From: Nannochloris sp. 'desiccata'
Lineage: Eukaryota > Chlorophyta > Trebouxiophyceae > Chlorellales > Chlorellaceae
Reading direction: 5' to 3'
NCBI GenBank assembly: GCA_019044685.2
Contig: JAGTXX020000003.1
Coordinates: 620,001 to 684,000, forward strand
DNA: 64,000 nucleotides
Below, in pieces: positions 31,376-44,434 of this stretch (position 1 is the first letter of the stretch; every line of letters starts with the position of its first letter). The notes below the pieces were generated by a model. That model had not been told where the DNA came from. It worked only from the letters and a program-made list of their open reading frames with translations, and did no database searches. A program made the position numbers and the translations under genes.

Positions 31376-33391
31376 CTAGCTTTTTCGAATAAAGAAACGA
31401 GAGATATTGCTTTGACCGCCTTTCCCTCCTCCTTTGTTACCACCTTTGCCCCCACCGCCGCCATTGCTCCCTCTATTCTTTCCATCTTCCAGGGCTTTAA
31501 GCATCGTCGCCTCTTTCAATAACCTTCTTTGCTCAGCAATGTCAACAATTCGTAGCAGTTCTTCAGGCAAAACGACAGCTTCTTCTTCTTCTTCTTCTTC
31601 TTCTTTTTCTTTTCCTTTCTCTTCACCAGGAGCAGCAGAAACAGGAATGGTGACGCAACTTTTCTTCTGACCGTCTTCTTTTTTCTCTTTTGCAATTTTA
31701 GGGTATGGAAGCAGACAATCTTCACCTCCTTTAGGGACAGCACCATCTCTAGCAGCAGTACTAGGTTCTAGGGGTCTTTTACTACCATTATTAGGGCCAT
31801 CATGATTGCCCTTCTCCCCCTCATCGCGACCACCGCTACTAGGCTTTTCCCTCGCAACTAAGAAATTTGTGATTGCCGATTTTCCCTGCACAGGCAATTC
31901 TGCAAAATCTCCAGCAGAGATACCCAGTCTCACACACGGCAAGCCTTCTCCCGCACATCGCATTTTAAATATCTCCCATGCTGTGCGTGAAATGGTTTCT
32001 ACACAAGGAACTCCATTTCCAGAAAATTTTGGCATTGCCGCTTGCCTAGTCCGATCTTGATTCGGTGCATTACCACCTCGGAAATGAACAGAAAGCGTCC
32101 GTGCACGACGTCGAAATGTATCTTCATCACTGGCCATCCGCGGCGCCAGTTCAGCAGCTAGAATAGCAATCCATCGTTGAATCGAGGCAGTGTCAGAAGT
32201 AGGGTTGAACGACTTTGCCGCCAGCATACTTCTTGGTTTTTCCTTCTCTTCTACCGGGTCATTATTCCATCCATGCACTGCATCTACAATCCATCTCGCT
32301 TTCTCAGCTCCAAATAATTTGATAAGCGACTCTAAAGGCACCGCAGCAACCGCACCAGCCGTGGTGCACCCGAACTGTTCTTCGAGCTTCTGGCCCAGTT
32401 TCCCACCAAAATTTTTAACTTTTTTTAAAGGAAGATCTTTCATTAAATCGTCTACTGCACGCGGGGGGATCACAGTCTGTAGATTCGGTTTGTGTAAAGC
32501 AGATCCTATTTTAGCAAGCAGCTTATTTGTCGCAATCCCCGCAGAGGAGGTGTATCCTAATTTTTCTAATATAGCGCCACGTAAGCGGCATGCTATGCCT
32601 GCTCCGCATGCTAGGCGTACATCAAATTCACTACCGGGGTTTAATGGGCCAGATGGGACGATACTGCCCCAAGAAAACGCATCAGAAGGGGATGCTTCTA
32701 GATTTTTATTGTTATCACTGTTGTGGTTCGTGAATTTGTTGTCATCAACGCCACCACCTTCAAATTTGTGATAATTATATTTGCCTTGAAGTTCACTATC
32801 CACCATAGCAGTGACATCTATATAAACTTCATCAATACTCGCCTTTTCAATCACTGACGTCGGTGCTAATTTATGCAGAATTTTCAAAATTTCAGAATTT
32901 GCTCTTCGGTACCGCTCGAGGCAAGCTTTTTGGGTCAGACGGTCAACACGGTCAATGGCAGTTGTACTACCTCCTGCACCAATACTATTATCATCAGCAG
33001 CAGTATCCCTAGGAGGCTCCTCAGAAGCAGCACCACCCCCGCCTAGTGTTTCGACGTGGACACAAACTAGATCAGGGCATTTTATTTTAGCTTCCCCTAC
33101 ACGCATATGCCGGGTTATTCCTTTGGCACGAGCAGCATAATTGACGGCTATGAGACCTTCCCATTGCTGGACAGCGACTGGGACGTCGCGCGGAATGCCT
33201 AGCCGCACTTGCTCTACCTGAAAAAAAAAGCGGGGCGGGTGGGTGGTAGTGGGGGTCGGCAAATAGAAACGGGTTTCTGCTTGGCAGGTTTATACGAAGC
33301 AGAGAAGAAAACTTGCCTGAGCGTAGAAACAATCTAAATCTATGTGGAGGATGACCCGGGTATCTCCTTGTGGAGCTTGTTCCGGTCGCAT
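31376..33391 (-). CDS. POLH: DNA polymerase eta (Y-family translesion polymerase), two exons
   Basis: Copies past UV lesions in the nucleus. Exon 1 (33317-33391) encodes MRPEQAPQGDTRVILHIDLD and CFYAQ; exon 2 (31376-33217) continues VEQVRLGIPRDVPVAVQQWE, giving 638 residues. The first metal site is DLDCFYA; the second is SIDEVYID near residue 147. Finger residues (VNYAARAKGITRHMR), the helix-hairpin-helix thumb (GIATNKLLAKIGSALHKPNL) and the little-finger domain (KSFNPT...) are present. The C-terminus ends in QSNISRFF, a textbook PCNA-binding PIP box. The usual ubiquitin-binding zinc finger is not evident. A Glu-rich tract before the end comes from a (TTC)n repeat near 31580-31610. The intron donor is gcaagt, a second GC-AG intron (33218-33316). 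Confidence 0.92.
33218..33316 (-). other. GC-AG intron of DNA polymerase eta
   Basis: Donor CAG then gcaagt; acceptor tttttttcag. Phase 0 is kept and the joined DLDCFYAQVEQVR block is universally conserved in this family, so the junction is firmly placed. Confidence 0.8.
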
Positions 33392-33641
33392 TTTTAAATT
33401 CTCTCTCACAATTCGACGATCCAAGTAATTTTGACAATCTTACAAAATTAGCCGGATGAATATCTTTACAACATTGGCAGGTGCATCTCTCAATACTTTC
33501 AAGATTATAACAAGAAAAGAATTGTCAAAAAATGCTAGAATTAAGAGCTTAATCTATTCAGCTCAACTTCCCGCTTGCTGCCTGCCTCTCTGCAGCCTGA
33601 TAAAACAACTCAAAGAAACCCCTTGCTCTCCCCCACCCTTT

Positions 33642-34421
<780 letters not shown>

Positions 34422-34576
34422 TTAAATCAGGAAAAAGCACTTCCAAAGATTCAGTAGTATTACATATATTTATGTAATGCTACAATGGAAAGAATATTAT
34501 ACAAAACACTATTTTTGCCTACTGGTCAACACAATCTCTTTTTGAGGAAAGAATGGCGCCAATGTTGAGAACTTCC

Positions 34577-35517
34577 TCACTTGTACTCGTAGACTCCTCT
34601 CCCTGTCTTCTTTCCCAGCCATCCAGCATCCACATGCTGACTCAACAACGGACACGGTCTATACTTATCATCCCCTAAATGTTCATGCAGCACCCTCATA
34701 ATACTCAAGCACGTGTCGAGGCCTATAAAATCCGCCAACGTTAGAGGACCCATCTTTTGATTCGTCCCTAATTTCATTCCCAGATCGATGTCCTCTGCTG
34801 TCGCAACACCTTCCATAAGTACATAAAATGCTTCATTGATCTGAGGCATGAGCAACCGGTTGACAATAAAACCAGGACGATCATTTGAAACGCAAGTTTC
34901 TTTGCCTAGTTTTGCCGCCAAGTCGAGGGTTGCATGAAAAGTTTTTTCACTTGTTGCCATGCCTCTGATGAGCTCTATAAGCGTCATGAGGGGTACAGGG
35001 TTCATAAAATGCATGCCAATTATTTTATCAGGTCGAGAAGTTGCTGATGCGAGTCTCGTGATGGAAATAGAGCTTGTGTTGGTAGCGATCAAGGTATGCA
35101 CAGGGGAGAGACGATCGATCGTTGTTAAAATTGAAGCTTTTAGAGCTTCGTTTTCCGGAACGGCTTCTATAACAAAGTCTGAGTGGGAAACAACCTCAAT
35201 CTCAGTAGTGACTTGTAGCCTATCCATTATAGTGCTAGGGTCATCCGAAAGCTTTCCCTTTACGGCAAGTTTATTTAATGAATCTTTAATTACGTTGACG
35301 GCTTTTTGACATGAAGCAAGATTAGTGTCGACAAGAGCGACCTTAATGCCGGATGAAGCTATGGCCTGAGCTATACCTCCTATATAGTCAAAATGCATTT
35401 GAAGAGGTAGTCAGAAGCATCACTTATTAACTCCACGGACGATTGCAATTAATTAAACTTACCACCCATTTGTCCGGCACCTATCACAGCCAAGCTCTTC
35501 AAAGCATTGGTCGCCAT
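34577..35517 (-). CDS. 3-hydroxyacyl-CoA (3-hydroxybutyryl-CoA) dehydrogenase, two exons
   Basis: Oxidises short-chain (3S)-hydroxyacyl-CoA with NAD(P). Exon 1 (35463-35517) encodes MATNALKSLAVIGAGQMG; exon 2 (34577-35379) continues GIAQAIASSGIKVALVD. The junction (gtaagt...actatatag) restores the Rossmann motif GAGQMGGGIAQA; total 285 residues, typical of bacterial PaaH/Hbd. Other motifs are FVIEAVPENEALKASI, TNTSSISITRLA, the catalytic region RPDKIIGMHFMNPVPLMTLI, NDRPGFIVNRLLMPQINEA and MKLGTNQKMGPLTLADFIGL. The C-terminus GRGVYEYK has no PTS1, and no transit peptide is obvious, so the compartment is unclear. No fused enoyl-CoA hydratase is present. Confidence 0.9.
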
Positions 35518-36120
35518 AGTACCGTTGTTGTCTCTATTTTTGAGATATTTTCAATGCTAAATAGGGCAACTTTGGGCATTGGCGAGAATATTATTTTTAA
35601 TTATTGGTCTCTTTACCAAATCGATAGCGCTTACGTGGCATTTTCAAAATGATTCTGAAGTTCGTTGTCTGAGATTGAACATAGCCAGTGCTGGAAGCAA
35701 GCGCTGCTCTAGATGATGGGTACGCCAGGAATTGAAAAAAGGGTTTCCCCGCTTTCCAGATAGAATACATTTGGTGTATACTTAAAAAGAACGTAGTGAG
35801 TAGGATGCATCGCAAAGTGACGAGTACTTTTTTTACAACAGAAATGCAATAGATATATACAAAAACAATGCATAATGGGACAACTTTAGCACTACTTAAA
35901 TAGCAGCAGAGCTACTAATATACATACAGGAGCACAAAAGTGTTAGAGATGCAAAACTGGGCCTGCGGCGCCGCCTTTATTCTGGCCAGCTGGGCGCTGC
36001 ATTACTTCTTCTAAAAAATCTAGATCTTCTATTTATCATTATTATTATTTAGACTATGTATAATATACAAAAGGAGAAAAATACCCTCAGAATACCTTCC
36101 GAAGAACACTGTTAAGAGAA
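35518..36120. other. Intergenic region
   Basis: About 600 bp with no supported gene, between two minus-strand genes. It contains the dehydrogenase promoter and an AT-rich 3' region with ttattattatta near 36040. Confidence 0.4.
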
Positions 36121-37582
36121 CTACCAGGGTGCATCTTCTAGTACCATTAAAGGCAGATATCTATTCGCAGCGTCTTCTCGAGCGGGACAGGCCCCACCAA
36201 CTATCCTCAACAACTCGACCCGATCAACACCCCTACCAACGCCAAACGCATGTAAAGCGACGTTTCCTTGCTCGTCTACAAGCCTAGCAGTTATTTCTTT
36301 CGCTTCGTGTGATTGGAATGAGTCAATTCGGCCATCAGTAAGCAGCGCAATTACTTTCTTAAGCTCACTCGTAGAGCGGGGGGGAGCTCTAGTGCTGTTT
36401 TCAGGGTCTTCGTTGCTGTGGCTGGTGGAAAGGTTTTTAAACAGCTGTCCAGCTTTTTGAATTGCTGCTGCGATGTTGGTCCCACCATTTATACGTACCA
36501 TACTCTCCACAGCAGTGAAAAATGGACTTTCTTCCTCCTCCTCCGCCTTCTCACCCTCAGCACCCTTGTTCTGAAAATTTATTTTACCTTCACATCCCCT
36601 GCCATTCCCAGTTTCAAGAACGACACCACTGATCTGGGTTGGCGGCAATTCCACCCTCACTTCATTACTGAACTGAATAACTCCTAAATGGATATGTTGA
36701 TGAGGTTGTTTAGTTGACTTGATTAGAGTAGCAGCAGTCAGCATGAAAGAGGTCATGGAATTAAAGTCCTCCTCAGTGACACTGCCGCTGCCGTCGACGA
36801 GAAAAATAATGCAAGTTTCTTCTTTGTGATTTTGATTTTGTTGTTGTTGGGGGGCCACAGGAGAGAGAAGAAGTGGGTTAGTACCATCTACAGTTGTGGT
36901 TGTATCTTGCTTGCGAATTTTGGTATGACAGGAGCTTAGATACATTTGCTCAACTGCAGAAAGAAGGGAAGAGATGAAGGGGTTATTTCCAAAAAATCCA
37001 AAAAGAAAGACGGTGAAATTTGAAATGTTCCCTACTTACTAGCAGCCTGAATTTCAAAAGGGGAGGGCTTCTCCCAAGGCATAACCTCGGCCTGGGCCAG
37101 AAAACGAGAACGAAAGAGCTTTTTCCAGGATGTTGCCAGCTCGGCAGCTCGATGTTGTGCAGGTGACGCTGGAACGCCGATGCAATAAGCTTGTTGAAAA
37201 AGAGAACGCCAGTGATCTGAGCATCCCTGGAAAGTAGATTAATTAATAAAAATAAAGTTTAAAACGTCTATTACACGTTTATGGAATTTGTACGTAGGCT
37301 TCTTACCTCTACTAAATTTTGCCAGCGTCGGTTCAAAAGCGCAAGAGAACAAAGGTCAGAAGTTGAATCCAACCTTGTCACTATTTGCACCAACACCTCG
37401 TCTGGCACGTTCAAGAAGAGGTCTGGAGTCCTAATATCAGCACTTTTAGCACCCCGTTGTTTGTTTTGAGGTGTGCTAGGGTTAACCCCATCTTGAGATT
37501 GTAATGTCAAATGCGAGGTATAATCTGTGTCGAAGCTCTTGGGAGCCTCCAAGGGCTTTGAAATTTGGGATCTTAAGTTCAT
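36121..37582 (-). CDS. F-box protein with a C-terminal von Willebrand factor A domain, three exons
   Basis: Exons are 37307-37582, 37040-37226 and 36121-36953; junctions (gtaaga/ttccag, gtaagta/tctgcag) keep phase and give 431 residues. I start at the ATG at 37582 (MNLRSQISKPLEA); an in-frame ATG at 37678 would add 32 residues. An F-box-like motif, LFLNVPDEVLVQIVTRLDST plus LALLNRRWQNLVE, ends exon 1. The W-rich link WRSLFQQAYCIG and WKKLFRSRF extends it, as in plant F-box proteins. The vWA domain has the metal site DGSGSVTEEDF, GGTNIAAAIQKAG and the LLTDGRIDSF strand. It may bring a metal-dependent ligand to an SCF ubiquitin ligase. That role is inferred from domains only. Confidence 0.72.
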
Positions 37583-37877
37583 TTCGAAGCGGGTGTGGGT
37601 GACAGAATGCTTGCCAAGGCCTCCGAAATGCCAAAGATAAAGGGTTAAAATACAATTGCTCCAACAGCAGCTTCCCATCGTTTTTTTGCGCCCAGGGCAT
37701 CGGGATGAACTGGGGGACCGAAGCGGTGTCAACTAGAAATATTTCCAAAGATTGATAAGTAGGTTCATATTCTAGCGTTTTTGATAGTATTGAGTGTGTG
37801 CGTGTAGAAAATATCTGCTAGGGAGCGGCTTGGCAGGTTGCTCTTTTGCCGCTTGGCGGCAACCGTTTAATTTATTA

Positions 37878-39327
37878 ATTAATTACATAACTTGTAATTC
37901 AGCTTATTATTGCATAGCTAATCCTTGAAATTGAATTCTTAACAAAAATACCACTGCTACTGTATACCACCACACAAAATTTCCTCCCAGAATCAAACCA
38001 AAAAAGACACCTGCCATATAACAAAAAAAACCTCTTCGACGTCTTTTCAACAAAACAAATGATTATTACTCGGTATCCAATCCATTAGCAATCTCCTCAG
38101 GACAAGGCATCCCCAACCCAGTATTATAAAAATTGAACCCATGCGCAAATCGCACACCCACAGGCACCATTCCACACAACTTTGGGTTATTATGGCCAAG
38201 AAAAGAGATCATTTGATGCTTTGCTAAAGGATACAAATCACCTTCGAAATCGTTATTGTCGATCCCTAATTGCGACAACTGTTGTCGAGTATTGGACAAG
38301 GACTGAGGGATTCTTCCAGTCATTTTATTCATACCTAATCTGAGCCAGTTCATATTTTTCATGTTGCCATACGCTTCAGGAATAGGGCCAGTAATCTGAT
38401 TGACGTCAACTTTGAATTGTTGGAGAGATTGCACGTCAGCAATGGCGGCGGGGATCTCTCCGGAGAGTTGGTTATAAGAAAGATCAATTTCTCTTAATTG
38501 AGGGAAGCATTCAGCAAAACCAGTAGGAATCTCACCGGTCAACCGACCACCATCGAGGTCAAATTCACGGAGACTCTTGAAACCACAGAGCTCTTGTAAC
38601 GGAACGGCGCCTTCAAGACCATAATCAGTTATATGGACGTTAGTTACAACACCAATTCCGGGGACTGCATCTTTTGTATATGTAACAGGAGGTCCTCTGC
38701 ATGCCATGTGCTCCCAGTTACCCCAGACTTCCTGCCCACAGGGATCACAGGAGCCGCCAAAGGAGTTGTCTGGGCGAGTAGGGCAGGTCCAGGAAGACAA
38801 GGCACGAGTCCAACTCTGGCCAGGGCGAGCAAGCATGGCATCACGGAACTCGACCAACATATCATCTGTAAAGAAGAAGAAAAGCGTAAAAGAGAATGGA
38901 AAAAAATGAAAAACCGGATTTCAAGTAGGGGCTGCAGTCGGTTCTCAGCCCAGCCCGACTCGACTGAGAAAAGGGGAGAGCCACTAGCCTAGATTCCTTT
39001 TTCGGCCACTTACATTGATCAGGGTCAGTGCCAGCCAGAGTTTGCTGCGCAGACAGGGCTAATAAGAGGCTTGTAGCGACGAAAATCGCTTGAAACTTCA
39101 TAGTATTCGCTGTCTATTTCTGGCGAACTTTGAAGGTTATAAATCTGTTTCTCTGCTTCTATTGCTCTCTAAAGACGTCCCGACGACGTATAATAACCTT
39201 GGTATATATTATATGCTATGAAATTGGAGGTAGAGTGGGAATTTCTCCATCAAGGTGCCACGCGGTGCTACTTTTGAGTTTTCGGTGATTTTCTCGGTTT
39301 TCATCGGAAGCCACAAAACTGGAGCGA
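37878..39327. repeat. Tandem duplication, copy 1
   Basis: Direct repeat with 39988-41665, covering an LRR gene plus flanking DNA on both sides (start ttacataacttgtaattcag; end in a gtttcatcggaagcc block). The coding part is nearly identical; flanks have small indels. Confidence 0.8.
38066..39101 (-). CDS. Secreted leucine-rich-repeat protein, two exons
   Basis: Exon 1 (39014-39101) is a signal peptide, MKFQAIFVATSLLLALSAQQ then TLAGTDPDQ. Exon 2 (38066-38865) joins after gtaagt...tttacag in phase 1; total 295 residues. The mature protein has an N-cap with paired cysteines (SWTCPTRPDNSFGGSCDPCG, then WEHMACRG), then 5-6 plant-type LRRs (LREFDLDGGRLTGEIPTGFA, LREIDLSYNQLSGEIPAAIA, and so on) and a Cys-containing C-cap (NNPKLCGMVPVGVRF). 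It has no membrane helix or kinase, so it is likely secreted, possibly a cell-wall protein or inhibitor-like binder (compare plant PGIP-type repeats). It is followed by a frameshifted tandem copy. Ligand unknown. Confidence 0.82.
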
Positions 39328-39987
39328 GGCGGTAAAAATAGCTGCTATCACTAGTGCAAGGGTCTCTACAAGGAGTATTATGTACTCTAACTTTTACATC
39401 GCTTAGCATTTTGCCTGTTTTAGGAATATGAGAAGCAGTAGATATTATCACTGCTATAAAGAGCGCAGTAGGGTCCTATCTACTTGCTGGCGGTGGATCT
39501 GTCGCAGGCATAGAGACTGTGTCGGGCTCTTCTGCGGCACCAAAGACAAGTTTATATCGTTTTCTCAAATACCGCAGCTGCTAACGGAGGATATTTAAAG
39601 CCTAATTTCCGATATTCTTTCCAGACCGCGGATTTATTCTCTCGTACCATCCCAACCAGTTCTAAGGACATTAAATGCTTGTCGGTTCGCTTCCGGAATT
39701 CCGAGCCCGCTGGAGACGCCTCATTTCCACATTATATTTATAAAGCATCTCTTTACCTTGGTTATTACGAGCTATTGCAGCATATTATAATACCTTTCTG
39801 AGCCCTGGGGCGTTCTGTGCCTAGAAGACGAGCTAAGAGTGAGGCGACAGGAGCTCCAGTTGCTACGTATACGAGCTTCTCTTCGCGTGTTGCTATAAAG
39901 TAACTACCAGAGAGTCCCTGGTATCTATAAGGAGCAACTGACTGTCAATTGACGCAGCAGGCTGCGTAGTTTGCGTGGAATATTCTT
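39328..39987. other. Spacer between the two LRR copies
   Basis: 660 bp with no supported gene, between the repeat units. It contains the promoter of copy 1. Confidence 0.4.
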
Positions 39988-41665
39988 ATTTACATAAATT
40001 GCAGTTCAGGTTTATTATCGCCTCGCTAATCCTCGAAATTCAATTCTTGAAATTTAATTCTTTAACAAACATACCACTGTTACTGTACAGTAGAGGAACT
40101 TTTGTGACACGTGTACACCGCCACAAACGTTCCTTAAATATCAAACAAAAGACACCTGCCATATACCCCCCACCCCCCCAAAGAAAAACTCTCCTCCGAC
40201 GTCTTTTCAAAGAAAACGATTTTTACTCGGTATCCAATCCATTAGCAATCTCCTCAGGACAAGGCATCCCCAACCCAGTATTATAAAAAATGAACCCATG
40301 CGCAAATCGCACACCCACAGGCACCATTCCACACAACTTTGGGTTATTATGGCCAAGAAAAGAGATCATTTGATGCTTTGCTAAAGGATACAAATCACCT
40401 TCGAAATCGTTATTGTCGATCCCTAATTGCGACAACTGTTGTCGAGTATTGGACAAGGACTGAGGGATTCTTCCAGTCATTTTATTCATACCTAATCTGA
40501 CCCAATTCATACTTTCCAAGTCGCCAAAGGATTCAGGAATAGGGCCAGTGAGGTCGTTAAAATCTACTTTGAATTGTCGGAGAGGCCATTGCCGACGTGC
40601 AATGGCGGCGGGGATCTCACCGGAGAGTTGGTTATAAGAAAGATCGAGTTCTCTTAATTGAGGGAAGCATTCAGCAAAACCAGTAGGAATCTCACCGGTC
40701 AACCGACCACCATCGAGGTCAAATTCACGGAGACTCTTGAAACCACACAGCTCTTGTAAAGGAACGGCACCCTCAATACCTTGATCAGTTATATGGACGT
40801 TAGTTACAACACCAATTCCGGGACTTCATCTTTTGTATATGTAACAGGAGGCCCTCTGCATGCCATGTGCTCCCAGTTACCCCAGACTTCCTGCCCACAG
40901 GGGTCACAGGAGCCGCCAAAGGAGTTGTCTGGGCGAGTAGGGCAGGTCCAGGAAGGGAAAGCACGAGTCCAACCCTGTTGACCAGGGCGAGCAAGCATGA
41001 CATCACGGAACTCGACCAACATCGCATCTGTAAAGAACAAGAATAGCGTAAAAGAGGATGGGAAATATTGAAGAACCGGATTTCAAGTAGGGGCTGCAGT
41101 CGGTTCTCAGCCCAGCCCGACTCGACTGAGAAAAGGGGAGAGCCACTAGCCTAGATTCCTTTTTCGGTCACTTACATTGATCCGGATCAGTGCGAGCCAG
41201 AGTTTGTTGCGCAGACAGGGCTAATAAGAGGCTTGTAGCGACGAAAATCGCTTGAAACTTCATAGTATTCGCTGTCTATTTCTGGCCAACTTTGAAGGTT
41301 ATATAAATCTGTTTCTCTGCTTCTATTGCTCTTTAAAGACGTGTCGACGACTTATAATAATCTTGGTATATATTATATGCTTTCAAAATGGAGGTAGATT
41401 GGGACTTTTTCTCATCAACGCGGTTCAAAACCGGGTTCTTGCAACACAGGACCTCCAAGTTGGCTTACGGAGCCCAACAGGAGCTGGCCCTTTCTTCCTA
41501 TTTTCTATATATTCTCCTATCCTTGACTGTCTGTACATCTTTTATATATCTAAAATAGCCTTGTAACACCTGCTCAGCCTAACCCAGCAGCACAGGGTCA
41601 ACAATTCTACTTTTGAGTTTTCGGTTTTTTTTTGGTTTTCATCGGAAGCCCCAAAGCTGGAGCGA
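39988..41665. repeat. Tandem duplication, copy 2
   Basis: Second unit of the LRR gene duplication. Near 41418-41607 it carries an ~190-bp stretch where copy 1 has about 17 bp, so one copy gained or lost DNA after duplication. Confidence 0.75.
40223..41263 (-). pseudogene. Frameshifted second copy of the LRR gene
   Basis: Exon 1 (41176-41263) keeps a signal peptide nearly identical to copy 1. Exon 2 (40223-41027) begins normally (AMLVEFRDVMLARPGQQGWT), but one G is missing near 40820: copy 1 reads ccgggg where this copy reads ccggg. The frame therefore ends early, after DEVPELVL. Downstream the LRR frame is open again from 40702 to the old stop and is still highly similar, with changes clustered in the third and fourth repeats (RRQWPLRQFKVDFNDLTGPI against copy 1). 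The break is recent or is a sequence error, because the rest of the frame is intact. Confidence 0.8.
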
Positions 41666-41776
41666 AATTTCAAATGAACAAGTGTAAGAAAAGAAATACA
41701 AACGTATAGAACAACTACGAAATAATGCAATAATAGTTTTCTAGAGTATTAATCTATATACTGACTAGTCAATCAT

Positions 41777-44434
41777 TTATTTCTTAGAAAACATGCGGCC
41801 AAATGGACTTGGCTTGTCTCCTGCACCGGTGCTGCTAGGGGCTTCAATATCACCACCAAATCTGCTAGGAGTGGTGCTTGATGCAGGAGCAGCAGCATCA
41901 ACAGAAAACTGGCTTCTCAAAGATCTCGTAGAGTTCAACGGAGAAATCCCCTGCCCGCCTTCGACTGTCCATGCGAAGCTTGAGCTTCGTGGAGCAGCGC
42001 TCGGGGGTGGTGTAGCTGTGGCTCCTACTCCAACCGCAGCAGTCGCAGCAGCGGTAGCACCAGCAGTCGAGTTGTTCTTTCTAATGGCCGAGCTAGTCTT
42101 ATTCAGCCCTAAAGCAGCACGCATACTATCTAATCTACTTGGTTTCGGGGTTGTTCCTCCCGCAGATTTTGCATTCATCGAAGGAGAAGCTTCAATTCCC
42201 AGTTGTTTGCTGGAAAGTTTCGCCTCTGCTGCCATGGTGGCTGCACGACGCATAGACCGTTGCTGTTCCAGGTCGTATGCGGTCATAGCGACAAACCCAG
42301 CGTCGTGAGCAGAGTTCTGACTGCGAGTTCTATTGGTGCTGACCCCATTGGCGTACACTGTGCCAGTGGCCTCAGACTCCAGCTTGACACGCTCATTTTC
42401 GACTGTAGATTAGAAGAAAAAGAAAAAGTCAGTAATTTATTAAGATTTGGAACTCATTCATGCATTGATTTTAATTAATTTATAGTAGAGAAGAAGAAGG
42501 TGCTGGTCTAAAATTAAGGAAAAAGAATAATCATCTAAACCCAATCACAACCAACCGCTAATATGACTGAATAATTAATACTTACCAAGTTCTCTTTCAG
42601 TCTTCCACCGCTGTGTCAATGCTGCCTTTTCGGCCTTGGTACTCTTACGACGGTTGGACGCTACCAAGATACCAGCAATAGCAACAAGCACAACACCGCC
42701 TACCACACCACCTACGATGGCGCCTATGGTGGCAGCACTCATACCCGATGATTCAGCAGCTGGTTCTGCTGCATACGATGCAGCACCGAATAAATCTCCA
42801 TCCAATTTCTTTGTTAAATCAATCTGACCTTCAGTAGCTTGGCCATAATATCTTAATTCAACCCCCGTTGCAGGGACGCCAGCAGAGTTAAGATATTTTA
42901 GAAAGTCACCAGTACCGTCACCAGTAGCTAAATTTAACGCCGCTCCAATGGCTCTGAACTTGGAATCACTCAAGGGCTGCATGGAAAAGTACCAAATTCC
43001 GTCAGCGTCGGCAGGAAGAGGCACGCCCGGGGGAGCGGGTGGCGTGCTGAAAACAATTTCAGGGGAAGGTGGCGGAGGTGCCAATTCTGGTGGAGAGATG
43101 AACTCTGGTGGAGAGATGAACTCTTCTGGAGGGATGAAATCTTCTGGAGATTCTCCATAATTACCAATAGGGGGAGAAGAAAATGTACTATCACTATCAT
43201 CCCCGTCATCATCACCGGTACCAGCAGCATAGGGGTCGAGGGAAGGAAACTCGTAGGTTGTATCCGGAGAGGGAGAGTTGCCATAGTCTTCACCAGAGGG
43301 AGAAAAGTAGTCGTTACCATAGTCGGTTGTTGAAGGTGAAGATGTGCTGCCATCATAATCGCTGCCATTATAATCACTGCCGTCACTTGAATAATCCCCG
43401 GTATCACTAGATCCGTAATCTTCAGACCCTGGCATAGGGCTGTATAAGTACTGCCCAGTGCCACTGTCTTGTAAAAGATGGCGGCGATGAGTATTAACTT
43501 TTCTTTTTTGAGCAGCAGCAGCAGAAGAAAGACGGCGAGAAAAAGACGCTGAGCGGAGGAGACGACGGACTGGAGCGGGAACGACCGGTACCGCAGCAGG
43601 ATCTACAGGGACTATTGCTGCTGTAGGATCTACAGGAACTGGTGTCGCAGCAGCAGCAGGGTCTACTGAAGGTGCTACAACAACAGCAGCAGCAGCTGGC
43701 GCAGCCGGGGGCGCACCATCCTTTACCTGCGGGTATCCGTTCGGTGCAGCAGGGTATTGGGCAGGCTCAGATGGAATGGACGGAGCATCTCCTTTATATT
43801 GAAACGGAATCCCAGTCACGTTGTTGAAAGCATAAATAAAACCTAGAATGTAATCGTTCGACAGCGGAGTGGTGAACCCAGTAGTGCCTGTAACACGCAG
43901 CACAGCATAGGTGTTGGTTTCATTAGGTTCAGGGATTTGAACATAATTCGGATCAACAGCAATGACCAACTCTGAACTTGTAGGAGGCTTAAAGGTCTTT
44001 GGGTCCAAGACGCCGGCTGTGGGGGGCGAAGCATCTGTGTCGGTGGTATCACTATCGCTGCCAGCATCTGGGGCAACGTCTCCAGTTCCACTGCCCGGAG
44101 TACGCTTAAAATTACAATTGCAGCATGTTCCTTGTCCAAGATTACTGGGGTAGACACTAATTTTGATGGTTCCTTCGTTATTGGCACGCTCGAGCTTGCC
44201 ATTGCAACGGTCATTGCAGGCAGTGCCATCAGGAACAAGCACGTGGTACTGATTTCTACATCCAGAAACAGCAGGATCCATGGTATTACCACCGTCAGGT
44301 TTAAATGTAGGATCTACAGCTCCTTCAGCTGTATCAGTGGTGGTGGGAGGGATTGGGCCCTCAGTGGTGACTTGTGCCGCGACGAGGGATGCAAAGAGCA
44401 TCAATGCCAAGACGGCACACTTCATTGCAGCCAA
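41777..44434 (-). CDS. Proline-rich type I membrane protein of unknown function, two exons
   Basis: Exon 1 (42586-44434) and exon 2 (41777-42402) join in phase 1 (gtaagt/tctacag) to 824 residues. The signal peptide is MAAMKCAVLALMLFASLVAA. A Cys-containing domain (CRNQYHVLVPDGTACNDRCN, GTCCNCNF; six cysteines) follows, then a folded-looking segment with PEPNETNTYAVLRVTGTTGF. Next come Ala/Pro-rich and Ser/Asp/Gly/Tyr-rich disordered stretches and SPPPP-type motifs, a second small domain (WYFSMQPLSDSKFRAIGAAL), a membrane helix (IGAIVGGVVGGVVLVAIAGI) and a ~230-residue cytosolic tail rich in Ser/Thr/Ala. It resembles an algal surface glycoprotein. No catalytic motif is seen. Confidence 0.72.

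Noticed and set aside
40800..41040. Two overlapping frames in the LRR copy 2 exon read as separate small proteins
   Set aside because: They are the out-of-frame and truncated readings of the frameshifted LRR gene.
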